Below are positions 43,494 to 51,656 of a stretch of DNA of 64,000 bases, piece after piece. The notes beneath the pieces are model-generated. The model worked only from the letters and a program-made list of their open reading frames with translations, was not told where the DNA came from and searched no databases. A program made the translations under genes and the position numbers. Location: the NCBI GenBank assembly GCA_965248675.1, contig CBDFJZ010000008.1, positions 806,001 through 870,000 on the forward strand, read 5' to 3'. The stretch comes from UBA6627 sp965248675. Lineage in GTDB: Bacteria; Chloroflexota; Dehalococcoidia; UBA2979. Numbering within the stretch: the stretch's first letter is position 1; every line of letters starts with the position of its first letter.

Positions 43494-44750
43494 CTAGTCG
43501 CCACCCGCGGCGGCGGCCGGTGCTCGTCGTTCCTCGGCGCCGCGGACCGCGGGGGCGCGGGCGATGAGCGGGGCGACGATGATGACCGCGGCGACGCTGA
43601 GCAGACCGAGGATGACGAGGGTGGCGCGCTCGCCGATTTCGTCGGCGAGGAGGCCGACGGGGAAGCTGACGAGGAGGAAGCCAGCGAAGGCGAGGGAGGT
43701 CAGTGAGCTGACGCGCCCGAAGAACGCGGGATCGGACTCGGTGACGATGATGGCGCTGTTCAGCGTCTGGAACGCCCCAAGGCCGACGCCGAAGAGAAGC
43801 ATGGGACCGAGGACGATCAGGAAGCTAGGGGAGAGCCCAGTCAGCGCGAGGCCGATTCCGCCGAGGATGCCGCCCGCAGCGTAGACGGTGAGCGCGCGTG
43901 ACGAGCCGGCGATCGAGGCGACAGCGAGGCTGGCGATGAGGCCGCCGATTGCGTTGGCAGTCTGGAGGATCCCGAACTCCTCGGCGTTGCGGTCGAAGGC
44001 GTTCTCGACAAGACCCGGGAGGACGGTGGTGGAAGAGAGGCCGAGCAAGATGAGAAGGAAGAAAAGGGTGAGCATCCAGCGGAGTTTTGGCTCGCTGGCG
44101 ACGTAGCGGACGCCGGCGGCGATGTCCCCCAGCACGGACGGTCGATCGGGGTGGGACACGGGCTTCGCGGCGGGAACCCAGATCAGCGTGACCTGCGAGA
44201 TGACATAGAGCGCGGCCATAGCGAAGTAGGCGCCTTCGGCACCGAACAGCGACCAGGAGACCATGAAGGCGGCGATGACCGGGGCCCAGATGCGGGCGGC
44301 GTTGAGCGCGACCTGGTTCAGGGCGATGGCGTTGCCCCGGCGCTCCTGGTCGAACAGCTCGGCGACCCAGGCCTGCCGTGCGGGGCCGATGAAGGCAAAG
44401 GTTGCGCCGGTGAAGAAGGATCCGACGACGAGGTGCCAGAGCTCGATCCGGTCAGCGGCGAGCAGGACGCCGATCACGATGAAGACGACCATCGTGACGG
44501 TCTGACCGATGACGGTGACGAGCTTCTTGGAGAGGCGATCTGCGACGGCGCCGCCGAAGGGGCCGAGGATGGCGGAGGAGACGCCGTTGCCGAAGAGGAC
44601 GATGCCGACGGCGCTGTTCTGTTCGGTGAGGTCGAAGGCGACGATCGCTTGCACCACCGTTGACATGAAGAAGGCGGTGATGGAGGTGAGCGAGCCGATC
44701 CAGAGGATGGCGAAGGGGCGGTACCTGAGGGCGGCGAAGGAACGGCGCAC
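43494..44750 (-). CDS. MFS transporter (enterobactin-exporter-like)
   Basis: A 418-residue major-facilitator protein with 12 predicted helices. It starts with the MRRSFAALRYRPFAILWIGS pattern of the EntS/MFS_3 group, followed by FGGAVADRLSKKLVTVIGQT (the conserved loop 2-3 motif) and RQAWVAELFDQERRGNAIAL, QVALNAARIWAPVIAAFMVS. Likely a proton-coupled drug or metabolite exporter. GTG start with GAAGGGA upstream. It diverges from a MarR gene whose operator lies in the shared region, so it is a probable target of that regulator. Confidence 0.88.
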   Translation of the reverse strand: MRRSFAALRYRPFAILWIGSLTSITAFFMSTVVQAIVAFDLTEQNSAVGIVLFGNGVSSAILGPFGGAVADRLSKKLVTVIGQTVTMVVFIVIGVLLAADRIELWHLVVGSFFTGATFAFIGPARQAWVAELFDQERRGNAIALNQVALNAARIWAPVIAAFMVSWSLFGAEGAYFAMAALYVISQVTLIWVPAAKPVSHPDRPSVLGDIAAGVRYVASEPKLRWMLTLFFLLILLGLSSTTVLPGLVENAFDRNAEEFGILQTANAIGGLIASLAVASIAGSSRALTVYAAGGILGGIGLALTGLSPSFLIVLGPMLLFGVGLGAFQTLNSAIIVTESDPAFFGRVSSLTSLAFAGFLLVSFPVGLLADEIGERATLVILGLLSVAAVIIVAPLIARAPAVRGAEERRAPAAAAGGD

Positions 44751-44848
44751 TGGAATTCCCTTCGGGGCCAGCGTCCCTGAGCGTATCCCGCCTCTTCGGA
44801 CGACTGCCTGTCCCCTGGGTCAGCGACGAGCTCGGCGAGACGGCGGGC

Positions 44849-44888
44849 TTGACGAGGCTGACGAGCGGGGTATAGTTAGCATACTAAC
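44849..44888 (+). promoter_or_regulatory. marR promoter with MarR box 1
   Basis: TTGACG (44849-44854), 16-base spacer and TATAGT (44871-44876) form a good sigma-70 promoter. The inverted repeat GTTAG-CATA-CTAAC (44875-44888) overlaps the -10, a classic repressor position. It shares 13 of 14 bases with box 2 at 45402-45415. Confidence 0.75.
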
Positions 44889-44902
44889 GATTCGGAGCGG
44901 CG

Positions 44903-45367
44903 ATGGCTACCCAGACCACCCCGGCGACAGCGACCGGCATTCGCGAGACCGTCAGCGCGGCGGTGGCGATGGCGGCGCGCGTGCACCGCAAGCGGTCGGG
45001 GTCGCTGCTGGGCGAGCTGGGCCTGCACCTCGGCCAGGAGTGGACGCTGGAGGCGCTGTGGCACGGGGGCGAGCTGAGCCAGACGGAGCTGGCGCGCCGG
45101 GTGGGCGTGCAGAAGGCGACGATGACGGTCTCGCTGCGCTCGCTGGAGCGGGACGGGCTGGTGGAGCGGCGGCGCGATCCCGAGGACGAGCGGATGGTGA
45201 AGGTGCGCGCGACCGCGCGCGGCATGGAGCTGCGCGACGCCGTGTACGGCGCCTGGCGGCAGCTCGAGGACGAGACGGTCGCGGGCCTGTCGGCCGCGGA
45301 GCGGCGGATGCTCGGGGAGCTCCTCGCAACGGTTCAACGCAACCTCGAAGAGGGGGGCGGCCGCTGA
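44903..45367 (+). CDS. MarR-family transcriptional regulator
   Basis: A 154-residue winged-helix repressor. The DNA-binding core is ELSQTELARRVGVQKATMTV with SLRSLERDGLVERRRDPEDE and the wing RMVKVRATARGMELRD. It likely dimerises through the terminal helices and releases DNA on binding a small aromatic or similar ligand. The ATG has CGGAGC upstream. One MarR-type box overlaps its own promoter and a second precedes the isochorismatase-like gene, with the MFS gene divergent, so it should control all three. Confidence 0.9.
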   Translation: MATQTTPATATGIRETVSAAVAMAARVHRKRSGSLLGELGLHLGQEWTLEALWHGGELSQTELARRVGVQKATMTVSLRSLERDGLVERRRDPEDERMVKVRATARGMELRDAVYGAWRQLEDETVAGLSAAERRMLGELLATVQRNLEEGGGR

Positions 45368-45401
45368 AGGAGCGCACCCACTGAGTTTTTTTCCACCGAT
45401 C

Positions 45402-45415
45402 GTTAGCACACTAAC
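45402..45415 (+). promoter_or_regulatory. MarR box 2 upstream of the isochorismatase-like gene
   Basis: GTTAG-CACA-CTAAC, an inverted repeat differing from box 1 by a single base in the spacer, 18 bases before the ATG at 45434. The T7 run of GAGTTTTTTTCC just upstream may be part of the marR terminator or the promoter. Confidence 0.7.
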
Positions 45416-45433
45416 CAATAGGGAGAACATCGG

Positions 45434-46065
45434 ATGACCTCGGAACCGCGACGCGACCCACTGGCCGATCACCTGATCACGCCGGAGAACTCGGTGCTGG
45501 TGGTGGTTGACTACCAGCAAGAGATGCTGAACAACGTGCGCTCGGTCGACCACGCGCAGCTGTCGAACGCGATGACCGGCCTCGTCCGCACGGCGAAGGC
45601 GTTCGGCGTGCCCACAATCTTCTCGACGGTGGCCGTCGAGAGGGCTTCAACCAGGAGACGATCCAGCCGATCCGCCGCATCCTGCCGGACGCGCCCTCGT
45701 ACGACCGCACATCGTTGAACGGCTGGGAAGACGTGGACTTTGTCGAGGCGGTGAAGGCGACGGGGCGCAAGAAGATCATCATGTCGGGGCTGTGGACCGG
45801 CGGCTGCCCGGCGTTCACGACTCTCGATGCGCTGCGCGACGGCTACGAGGTACACGCGGTCTCCGACGCGATGAGCGAGACCAGTCCCGACGCGCACGCG
45901 CAGGCGATGGCGCGGCTGACGCAGGGCGGCGCGGTGCCCACGACGTGGGGCGTCGTGCTCGCCGAACTGCAGCGCGACTACACGCGCACGGACTCGCTGA
46001 GCGACGTGGTCGACATCCTCGGCGCCCACCTGTTCACCGCCGAGCGGGAAGCGGTCGCGGCCTAG
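45434..46065 (+). pseudogene. Isochorismatase-family hydrolase (YcaC-like), frameshifted as written
   Basis: A cysteine-hydrolase-fold protein of about 210 residues in two frames. The start is at 45434: TPENSVLVVVDYQQEMLNNV with the catalytic Asp in VVVDYQ, then GVPTIFSTVAVE. After a 1-nt deletion near 45640 the sequence resumes GFNQETIQPIRRILPDAPSY, then RKKIIMSGLWTGGCPAFTTL with the nucleophile Cys and the DALRDGYEVHAVSDA end. One added base in GTCGAGAGGGCTTC restores the frame. YcaC-like proteins have unknown substrates. Under apparent MarR control (box 2). Confidence 0.8.
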
Positions 46066-46141
46066 CGACCAGCGACCGGTGACGACCCGCAGGCGCACCG
46101 GCCCGCCGGCCGCGCCACGGACCGACAAGGAGCAACGCGCG

Positions 46142-46443
46142 ATGAAGAGCAAAGCGAAGGTGTTGATCCTCGGGAAGCACGCGAGCCTGTCCCGAGGGGT
46201 GATCGAGATCCTCGAGGCGGCGGGCTACAGCGGGACGGCGAGTCAGACCGATCGCCAGGCGATCGAGTGGCGCGACGCGAGGCGTTCGACGTGATGCTGA
46301 TCGGCGGCGGCGTGCCGTGGGATGAGCACGAGCGGGCGGTGGGCGGCGTCATCCGAGCGCTGCCGGGGATCAAGGTGATTCGTCGGCCGGCGGGGCCGGC
46401 CGATCCGGTGAGTCTGGTCGAAGCAGTGCTGGCGACGGCATAG
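46142..46443 (+). pseudogene. Small receiver-like (response-regulator-fold) protein, frameshifted as written
   Basis: About 100 residues in two frames: MKSKAKVLILGKHASLSRGV, IEILEAAGYSGTASQTDRQA, then after a 1-nt deletion near 46280 FDVMLIGGGVPWDEHERAVG and a C-terminal IKVIRRPAGPADPVSLVEAV. The beta-alpha alternation resembles a degenerate CheY-like receiver, but the phospho-acceptor Asp position (FDVMLIGGG) holds Gly, so phosphorylation is unlikely. Adding one G in GACGCGAGGCG restores the frame. It is 24 bases upstream of the MFS gene at 46468 and possibly cotranscribed. Confidence 0.6.
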
Positions 46444-46467
46444 TGGCCGGCACCCGGGAGCGACGCG

Positions 46468-48024
46468 ATGAGCAGTCAACGCAGCGAAGCGCCGGTCGAG
46501 GCGGAGCGCGGTAGCGCCAGGTATCCGCTGGGCGTGCTGCTGGTGGTGTGCGCCGGGATGTTCTTCGGCGTCTTGAACGCCGGCGCGGTCGGTGTGGTGC
46601 TCGCGGAGATCGCGGCTGACCTCGATACCTCGTTCGGGCAGATCGGCTGGGTGATGACCGGGTTCCTGCTGGTCTACGGGATCGCGATCCCCTTCTACGG
46701 GAGGCTCGCCGACCTGTACGGCGCCCGCCTGCTGTTTCTGCTGGGCCTCGGGATCTTCTCGGTGGGATCGCTGTTGGCGGCGTTGGCCCCGAACTTCGAG
46801 CTGCTGCTGGCGGCGCGCGTGATCCAGGGCGCGGGCGGCGCCGCGGTGCCCGGCCTCGGGATGACGCTGGCGATTCGGGCGTACGGGCCGGCGGCGCGCG
46901 GGATGGTGCTCGGCGTGATCGGGGCGACGATCGGCGTCGGCTCGGCGATCGGGCCACTGCTGGGCGGCCTGTTGTCAAACGCATGGGGTTGGGAGGCGAT
47001 CTTCGCGGTCAACGCGGCTGCGGCGATCACGATCCCATTCGCGATCCTCGTGTTGCCGCGTGACGAGGAGCATAGCGACGGCCGGCTCGACCTGATCGGA
47101 GGCGCGCTGCTCGCGCTCGCGGTGGTCGGGGTGGTGCTCGCGCCGACCGAGGGCTCGCAGTCGGGGTGGAGCTCGACCGGGGCGCTGGCGGGGATCGCGA
47201 TGGCGGTGATCTCGCTCGCTGCGCTCACGCTGCAGCAGCGAGTGGCGGCCTCGCCGTTCATCCCTCGCGAGTTCGTGCACAACGGGCGGCTGATCGCGTT
47301 CGTGAGCATGAGCTTCCTGGTGATGGCGGCGAACGCCGGGGCGCTGATCGGGCTCCCGATCCTGCTGGCGAACACGAACGGGCTGGGCACGCTCGAGGTC
47401 GGGCTGGCGATGGTGCCGGGTGCGATCGGGATGGCGGTGCTCGGGGTCGTCTCGGGACGGCTGGTCGATTCGGTCGGCGCGGCGGCGCTCGCCACGGTCG
47501 GGGGAATCGCGCTCCTGGTCTCGATCCTCGGACTATCCGCGGCGGTCGGCGGAGACGTGCGGCTCGTCAGCGCGCTCGCCGGGTTGCTCGGCGCCTCGTT
47601 CGGGCTGATCAACACCCCACTCGCCACGGCCGTGACCCGAGTAGTCCGGCTGGAGTTGCTTGCCTCCGCGATCGGCGTCAACTCGATGCTGTTCTTCGTC
47701 GGGGGGAGCGTCGGGGCGGCCGCCCTGCTTGGGTTCGCGACCGCCGGCGGCGATTCGTCGCTGAACCCGCTGCACAGCGGGGCGGCGAGCGGGTTCAGCG
47801 ACGGCTTCCTGTTCCTGGCGTTGCCCGCGCTCGCCGTGATCGCGCTCGCCTCGAGACTGCCCGGCGCGGCAGCGCCAGCGGAGGTCGCGCCGGAAGCCGG
47901 CCTCGAGGAGGCGATCTTCGGGAGCGGCGAGTGGCGGCCGGACTGCACGGTGCCCTGGGCGCCGACGCTCGAGGAGGCACGAGCGTTCGCGGCAGCGAGC
48001 GGGACGCCGGCGGGCGCGAGGTAG
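46468..48024 (+). CDS. MFS transporter, DHA2-like (14 helices)
   Basis: A 518-residue drug:H+ antiporter-2-type MFS protein. Landmarks are GWVMTGFLLVYGIAIPFYGR with LADLYGARLLFLLGLGIFSV, RVIQGAGGAAVPGLGMTLAI (motif C region) and RGMVLGVIGATIGVGSAIGP. Fourteen hydrophobic segments can be counted. The last 60 residues form a cytoplasmic tail. It would export amphiphilic compounds. The ATG follows GGGAGCGACG. Whether it shares a promoter with the small receiver-like gene is not clear. Confidence 0.88.
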   Translation: MSSQRSEAPVEAERGSARYPLGVLLVVCAGMFFGVLNAGAVGVVLAEIAADLDTSFGQIGWVMTGFLLVYGIAIPFYGRLADLYGARLLFLLGLGIFSVGSLLAALAPNFELLLAARVIQGAGGAAVPGLGMTLAIRAYGPAARGMVLGVIGATIGVGSAIGPLLGGLLSNAWGWEAIFAVNAAAAITIPFAILVLPRDEEHSDGRLDLIGGALLALAVVGVVLAPTEGSQSGWSSTGALAGIAMAVISLAALTLQQRVAASPFIPREFVHNGRLIAFVSMSFLVMAANAGALIGLPILLANTNGLGTLEVGLAMVPGAIGMAVLGVVSGRLVDSVGAAALATVGGIALLVSILGLSAAVGGDVRLVSALAGLLGASFGLINTPLATAVTRVVRLELLASAIGVNSMLFFVGGSVGAAALLGFATAGGDSSLNPLHSGAASGFSDGFLFLALPALAVIALASRLPGAAAPAEVAPEAGLEEAIFGSGEWRPDCTVPWAPTLEEARAFAAASGTPAGAR

Positions 48025-48087
48025 CGACGGCCGCGGCGATCGGCGAACATCGCCGCGGCCATGGTGGCCGGAGGACGAGGGCGCGAA

Positions 48088-48489
48088 GTGAGCGAGCAAC
48101 CGTTTCCAACATCGTTGATCCGGCTTCGCCTCGGGACTGAGGACGCGCACTACGGCAATCTGGTCGCGGGGGCGCGGCAGATGGAGATCCTCGGGGACCT
48201 CGCGACGGAGCTGGCGATGCGCTACGACGGGAACGAGGGGTTGCTGCGCGCGTACGAGACGGTGGAGTTCCTGGCGCCGCTGTACGCCGGGGATTGGGTC
48301 GAGGCGAAGGGGGCGATCGTCGCCGTGGGGGAGACTAGCCGGACGTGCGAGTTCGAGATCTGGAAGGTGGCGGGGCCGCGGGCGGATGTCAGCGAGTCGG
48401 CCGCGGAGTTCCTCGAGGAGCCGGTTCAGACGCTGCGGGCAGTGGGGACGACGGTGGTGGCGAAGGAACATCAGCGGGTTCGGCGCTAG
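48088..48489 (+). CDS. Hotdog-fold protein, 3-aminobutyryl-CoA ammonia-lyase (Kal)-like
   Basis: A 133-residue hotdog-fold protein. EDAHYGNLVAGARQMEILGD, then LATELAMRYDGNEGLLRAYE and VEFLAPLYAGDWVEAKGAIV match the Kal family, which deaminates L-3-aminobutyryl-CoA to crotonyl-CoA in lysine fermentation. Other enzymes of that pathway are not in the window, so a different beta-amino-acyl-CoA may be used here. Start is GTG at 48088; an in-frame ATG at 48061 is an alternative. Confidence 0.72.
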   Translation: MSEQPFPTSLIRLRLGTEDAHYGNLVAGARQMEILGDLATELAMRYDGNEGLLRAYETVEFLAPLYAGDWVEAKGAIVAVGETSRTCEFEIWKVAGPRADVSESAAEFLEEPVQTLRAVGTTVVAKEHQRVRR

Positions 48490-48726
48490 GCGCGCCGTGC
48501 CTCGTGAGAGACGAACGGGGACAGGGCGGCAGGACCGGTACCAAGCCGACCGCGTCGGCGTCGAAGCAGACGGCGCCTCGGCGCTGTTTGCGGGAGAAGG
48601 GAGTAGTCCCGCGCGCCCCATCTGACTGTGGGGCTGCTTCTCGGTTGATCGCCCCACGGGCGTGGCGCCCACACCCCCTTGTTCGGAGTCTTGGCCCGCG
48701 AGGGTCCGTCGCCAACAGCGCTTCTA

Positions 48727-49713
48727 TCAGCGAGCGGCGGCCAGCTCACCCTCGCGGGCTTTGACGAGAGAACCGAGGTAGCGCGCGACGGCTTCGGGGC
48801 CGGAGCGGCCGGCTTCGGCCTCGACCACCGGGTTGTAGTTCGTGTTGGTGTTGATGTCGTAGGTGACGAGCCGGCCGTCGTCGGACTCGATGAACTCGAT
48901 ACCGGCGATGCCGATGTTCCAGAAGCGGCAGAAGTCGAGGTAGCGGGCGACGATCGGGTGGTCGAAGCCCTCGCGCCAGTGGAACAGGCCGCCTTCGGCG
49001 GCTGACGGTTCCGGAACGCCCTTGGTGGAGACTACGGTCACGCCGGCGGTTGGCAGTTCGTCGACCGCGCAGTTGTCGGCGGGGCAGAGGGTGAAGCCCT
49101 GGCTGGTGTCGGCGCGGAGGGCGTAGAGGAACTCGCCGCCGACGAGCTCGACACGGGTGATCGTGCCGTCCGCCGGGCGGACGTACTCCTGAAGCAAGGT
49201 GATGCCGTCGACGGGCTGCTCGAAGTCCGGGCCGGTGACGTAGGCCTCGAAGTCCTCGAGGGTCTCGAACTTCTGGACGCCGAGGCCACGGCCACCCTGG
49301 TTGTGCTTGGTGATGAAGGGGAGCGGGAGCTGGCGGGCTTCGTCGATCAGGCGATCGCGGCCGATGACGGCGACCGTGCTGGGGACGTCGAAGCCGAAGG
49401 CGCGGAGGGCGGCGTGCTGGTCGACCTTGCTCATCTCCAGCTCGAGCACGCGGCGGCCGTTCACGACGGTGCGGCCGTGGCTCTCGAGCCAGCTGAGGAC
49501 CGAGCGCGTGTAGTCCTTCGAGTGGGCGTGCTCGCGCGTGTGAGAGGAGGCGCTCATGCGGGAGTAGAAGACGCCCTCGGGAGGCGCGGCATCGAGGTCG
49601 AGCGTGCCCTCGTCGAGCAGCCACTCTTCCCACGGCACCTCGAGGCGGTCGAAGGCGGCGGCGAAGGGCGGGAGCCACTCGGGGTTCTCGTGGATGACGT
49701 AGACCCTGGACAT
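48727..49713 (-). CDS. ATP-grasp family ligase (RimK/glutathione-synthetase-like)
   Basis: A 328-residue ATP-grasp protein. It has an N-terminal pre-ATP-grasp domain (SRVYVIHENPEWLPPFAAAF, LESHGRTVVNGRRVLELEMS), then the ATP-binding core LPFITKHNQGGRGLGVQKFE and the Mg-binding end VTYDINTNTNYNPVVEAEAG with the D/N-x-N-x-N triad. It should ligate a carboxylate to an amine or thiol. The ATG at 49713 has GGAGGGAGC upstream; an in-frame ATG at 49770 is possible. No partner gene is adjacent, so the acceptor is unknown. Confidence 0.82.
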   Translation of the reverse strand: MSRVYVIHENPEWLPPFAAAFDRLEVPWEEWLLDEGTLDLDAAPPEGVFYSRMSASSHTREHAHSKDYTRSVLSWLESHGRTVVNGRRVLELEMSKVDQHAALRAFGFDVPSTVAVIGRDRLIDEARQLPLPFITKHNQGGRGLGVQKFETLEDFEAYVTGPDFEQPVDGITLLQEYVRPADGTITRVELVGGEFLYALRADTSQGFTLCPADNCAVDELPTAGVTVVSTKGVPEPSAAEGGLFHWREGFDHPIVARYLDFCRFWNIGIAGIEFIESDDGRLVTYDINTNTNYNPVVEAEAGRSGPEAVARYLGSLVKAREGELAAAR

Positions 49714-49877
49714 TGCGGCTCCCTCCAGGCGAGCGCGGAGCGAGATGTTGAGTGAGTTGGTCGTGTTCATAGCGTAGCACCGACGGCGCCAGTCACGGGT
49801 CAATGCGACGGATGCACGGCACTCGCGATTGTTAGGCTTACCGTGCCGCGTGAACGGCGTGAGAGAATCCGCGAAGG

Positions 49878-51656
49878 GTGGGGGCGTTGGCTGCCGAAGG
49901 TGCTGCTGCCGTATTCGCGGCGAGGTTCATCGCTCGGCATGCGGGTGACTGGCTGCTGCGCGGGATCCGGAATCGGCGGCGACAGAGCGAACTGATCGCA
50001 CTCTATGAGGAGGAGACTCAGAAGCTCCTCAAAGAGGTCGCGCTGTTAGGGCACGGCGAGCGCTCGCCGAAGGTACGCGACCTGAGAGCACTGGTCGCGT
50101 CGGAGACACAGGTCGAGGCATTCGTCGCAGCGGGCGCCGCCGCCGACCTCGACGCGCTCGCCAGCGAGGTGACGGTGGGCCTGGAACCAGCGTTGCGCCG
50201 GTTCCAGCTTCAGGTGCTGCGGCGATCGTTCGAAGCGCTGCCGGAGGGACATCGGGAGGTCGGGCAGACATTGGTGGCCCTGCTCGAGGAGCGGGCGATG
50301 CAGGCACCGCTGCGGCTCGAGCGGGAGCTGGCGCCCGAACCGAACGACGAGCGCAGCAGCGACGACGGCCGGGTGCTAGAGCTGCTGAGCGCGCGGCGGC
50401 CGCTGACGAAGCTGATCGGGCGGGACGACGAGTTTCGGGCGCTGCGCAAGTGGGTGGACAGCGAGAAGTTCGTGTCGGCGCGGCTGATCACCGGTGCGGG
50501 CGGCGCGGGCAAGACGCGGCTGGCACAGGTACTGGCAGACGAGCTGCATGCGAAGCGATGGGCTGCGGGTTTTCTGACCCACGACGACCTCGAACGGGTG
50601 CTCGCGGGCGAGGCGCCCCGACTTGAGGCCTGGAGCCGACGGACGCTGCTGATCGTGGACTACGCCTCGGCAGCGCATGAGCGCGTGCACGAACTCCTGC
50701 GACGGCTCGCCGCGCACCCTCGCGTGGCACAGGGGAACGCCGGGGTCTCGCCCGACGAGCCGCCGATGCGGGTGCTCCTGCTCGACCGGCCGGGGGCGGA
50801 GGCGTGGTGGGATCGCATCGCGGGGACATACGCCAGCGACGAACTGGGTGTGCGGCGCGTGACGGTACCCGCGCCGATGGTGATCGGGGGTGTGAGCGAA
50901 CCCGAGTACCGACGGGAGATCCTGGTTGACTTCAGTCGGCGAGTCGGCGCCCACGTGCGGGTCCCAGCCGAGGGAGACGATGAGCGTTTCGACGCTCTGC
51001 TGCGCGACGCGAGGTGCGGGGAACCGCTGTTCCTCATGATGGCTGTTTTGGCGTCCCCGGCCGACGGAGGAGCGGTCGTCCTCGACGCTTCGCGCGCGGA
51101 GCTTGCCAGTGAGCTGGCGAAGCGGGAGCGCGAACGGATCGCGCGTTTCGCGCCGGGTGGGATCGAGGATGCGCGGGGCCGGATGCTGGTCCACCTCGCG
51201 GCGTTCAGCACGCTGGTGCGAGGGCTGGGCGGGGACGCGGCGCTCAGCGCGGTCGCTGCCGAGTGCGAGATCGCCGGGTTCGAGCCGAATGAGGGCCCGC
51301 GGAGTTTGGTCGACCAACTGGAGGAAGCACTTCCGGCGGTCGGGTTGCCATCGGCAGGCGAGGCCGCGACCGGAGTAATCGTGCCGGACGTGGTCGGGGA
51401 GGCATTCGTGCTCGTCCAGCTCGGAAGGTCGGTGCCGATCGACCAGCGAGGGGCGGTGAGCAGGGCTGCCGCCGTCGACCCTGTAGCAGTGCTCTTCAGC
51501 CTGATTCGAGTCGGGCAGGACTTCGCTTCGCCAACGGGACGCGCCCAATCGACTGGCTCTCCGACCTGGCGCTCGACGATTCCGTTCCGCTGGAGATGGT
51601 CGCAGCGACGCTCGACGCTGTTCTTTCCGAGGTCGGCCACGAGACGGTCGAGCTGA
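49878..51656 (+). CDS. STAND-type P-loop NTPase, N-terminal part of an NLR-like protein
   Basis: The N-terminal 550 or so residues of a large signalling ATPase. Residues 1-130 are a helical domain (FAARFIARHAGDWLLRGIRN and on) of unrecognised type, where STAND proteins carry their effector or adaptor. The NTPase has Walker A GAGGAGKTR (Lys212) and Walker B LLIVDYASA (Asp261). It is followed by winged-helix-like sequence to about 500 (EPLFLMMAVLAS, ARGRMLVHLAAFSTLVRGLG). As written the frame breaks near 51530 and runs out to 51656; the natural continuation is the TPR protein in the next frame. GTG start, GAAGG upstream. Role could be immunity or developmental signalling. Confidence 0.75.
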   Translation: MGALAAEGAAAVFAARFIARHAGDWLLRGIRNRRRQSELIALYEEETQKLLKEVALLGHGERSPKVRDLRALVASETQVEAFVAAGAAADLDALASEVTVGLEPALRRFQLQVLRRSFEALPEGHREVGQTLVALLEERAMQAPLRLERELAPEPNDERSSDDGRVLELLSARRPLTKLIGRDDEFRALRKWVDSEKFVSARLITGAGGAGKTRLAQVLADELHAKRWAAGFLTHDDLERVLAGEAPRLEAWSRRTLLIVDYASAAHERVHELLRRLAAHPRVAQGNAGVSPDEPPMRVLLLDRPGAEAWWDRIAGTYASDELGVRRVTVPAPMVIGGVSEPEYRREILVDFSRRVGAHVRVPAEGDDERFDALLRDARCGEPLFLMMAVLASPADGGAVVLDASRAELASELAKRERERIARFAPGGIEDARGRMLVHLAAFSTLVRGLGGDAALSAVAAECEIAGFEPNEGPRSLVDQLEEALPAVGLPSAGEAATGVIVPDVVGEAFVLVQLGRSVPIDQRGAVSRAAAVDPVAVLFSLIRVGQDFASPTGRAQSTGSPTWRSTIPFRWRWSQRRSTLFFPRSATRRSS

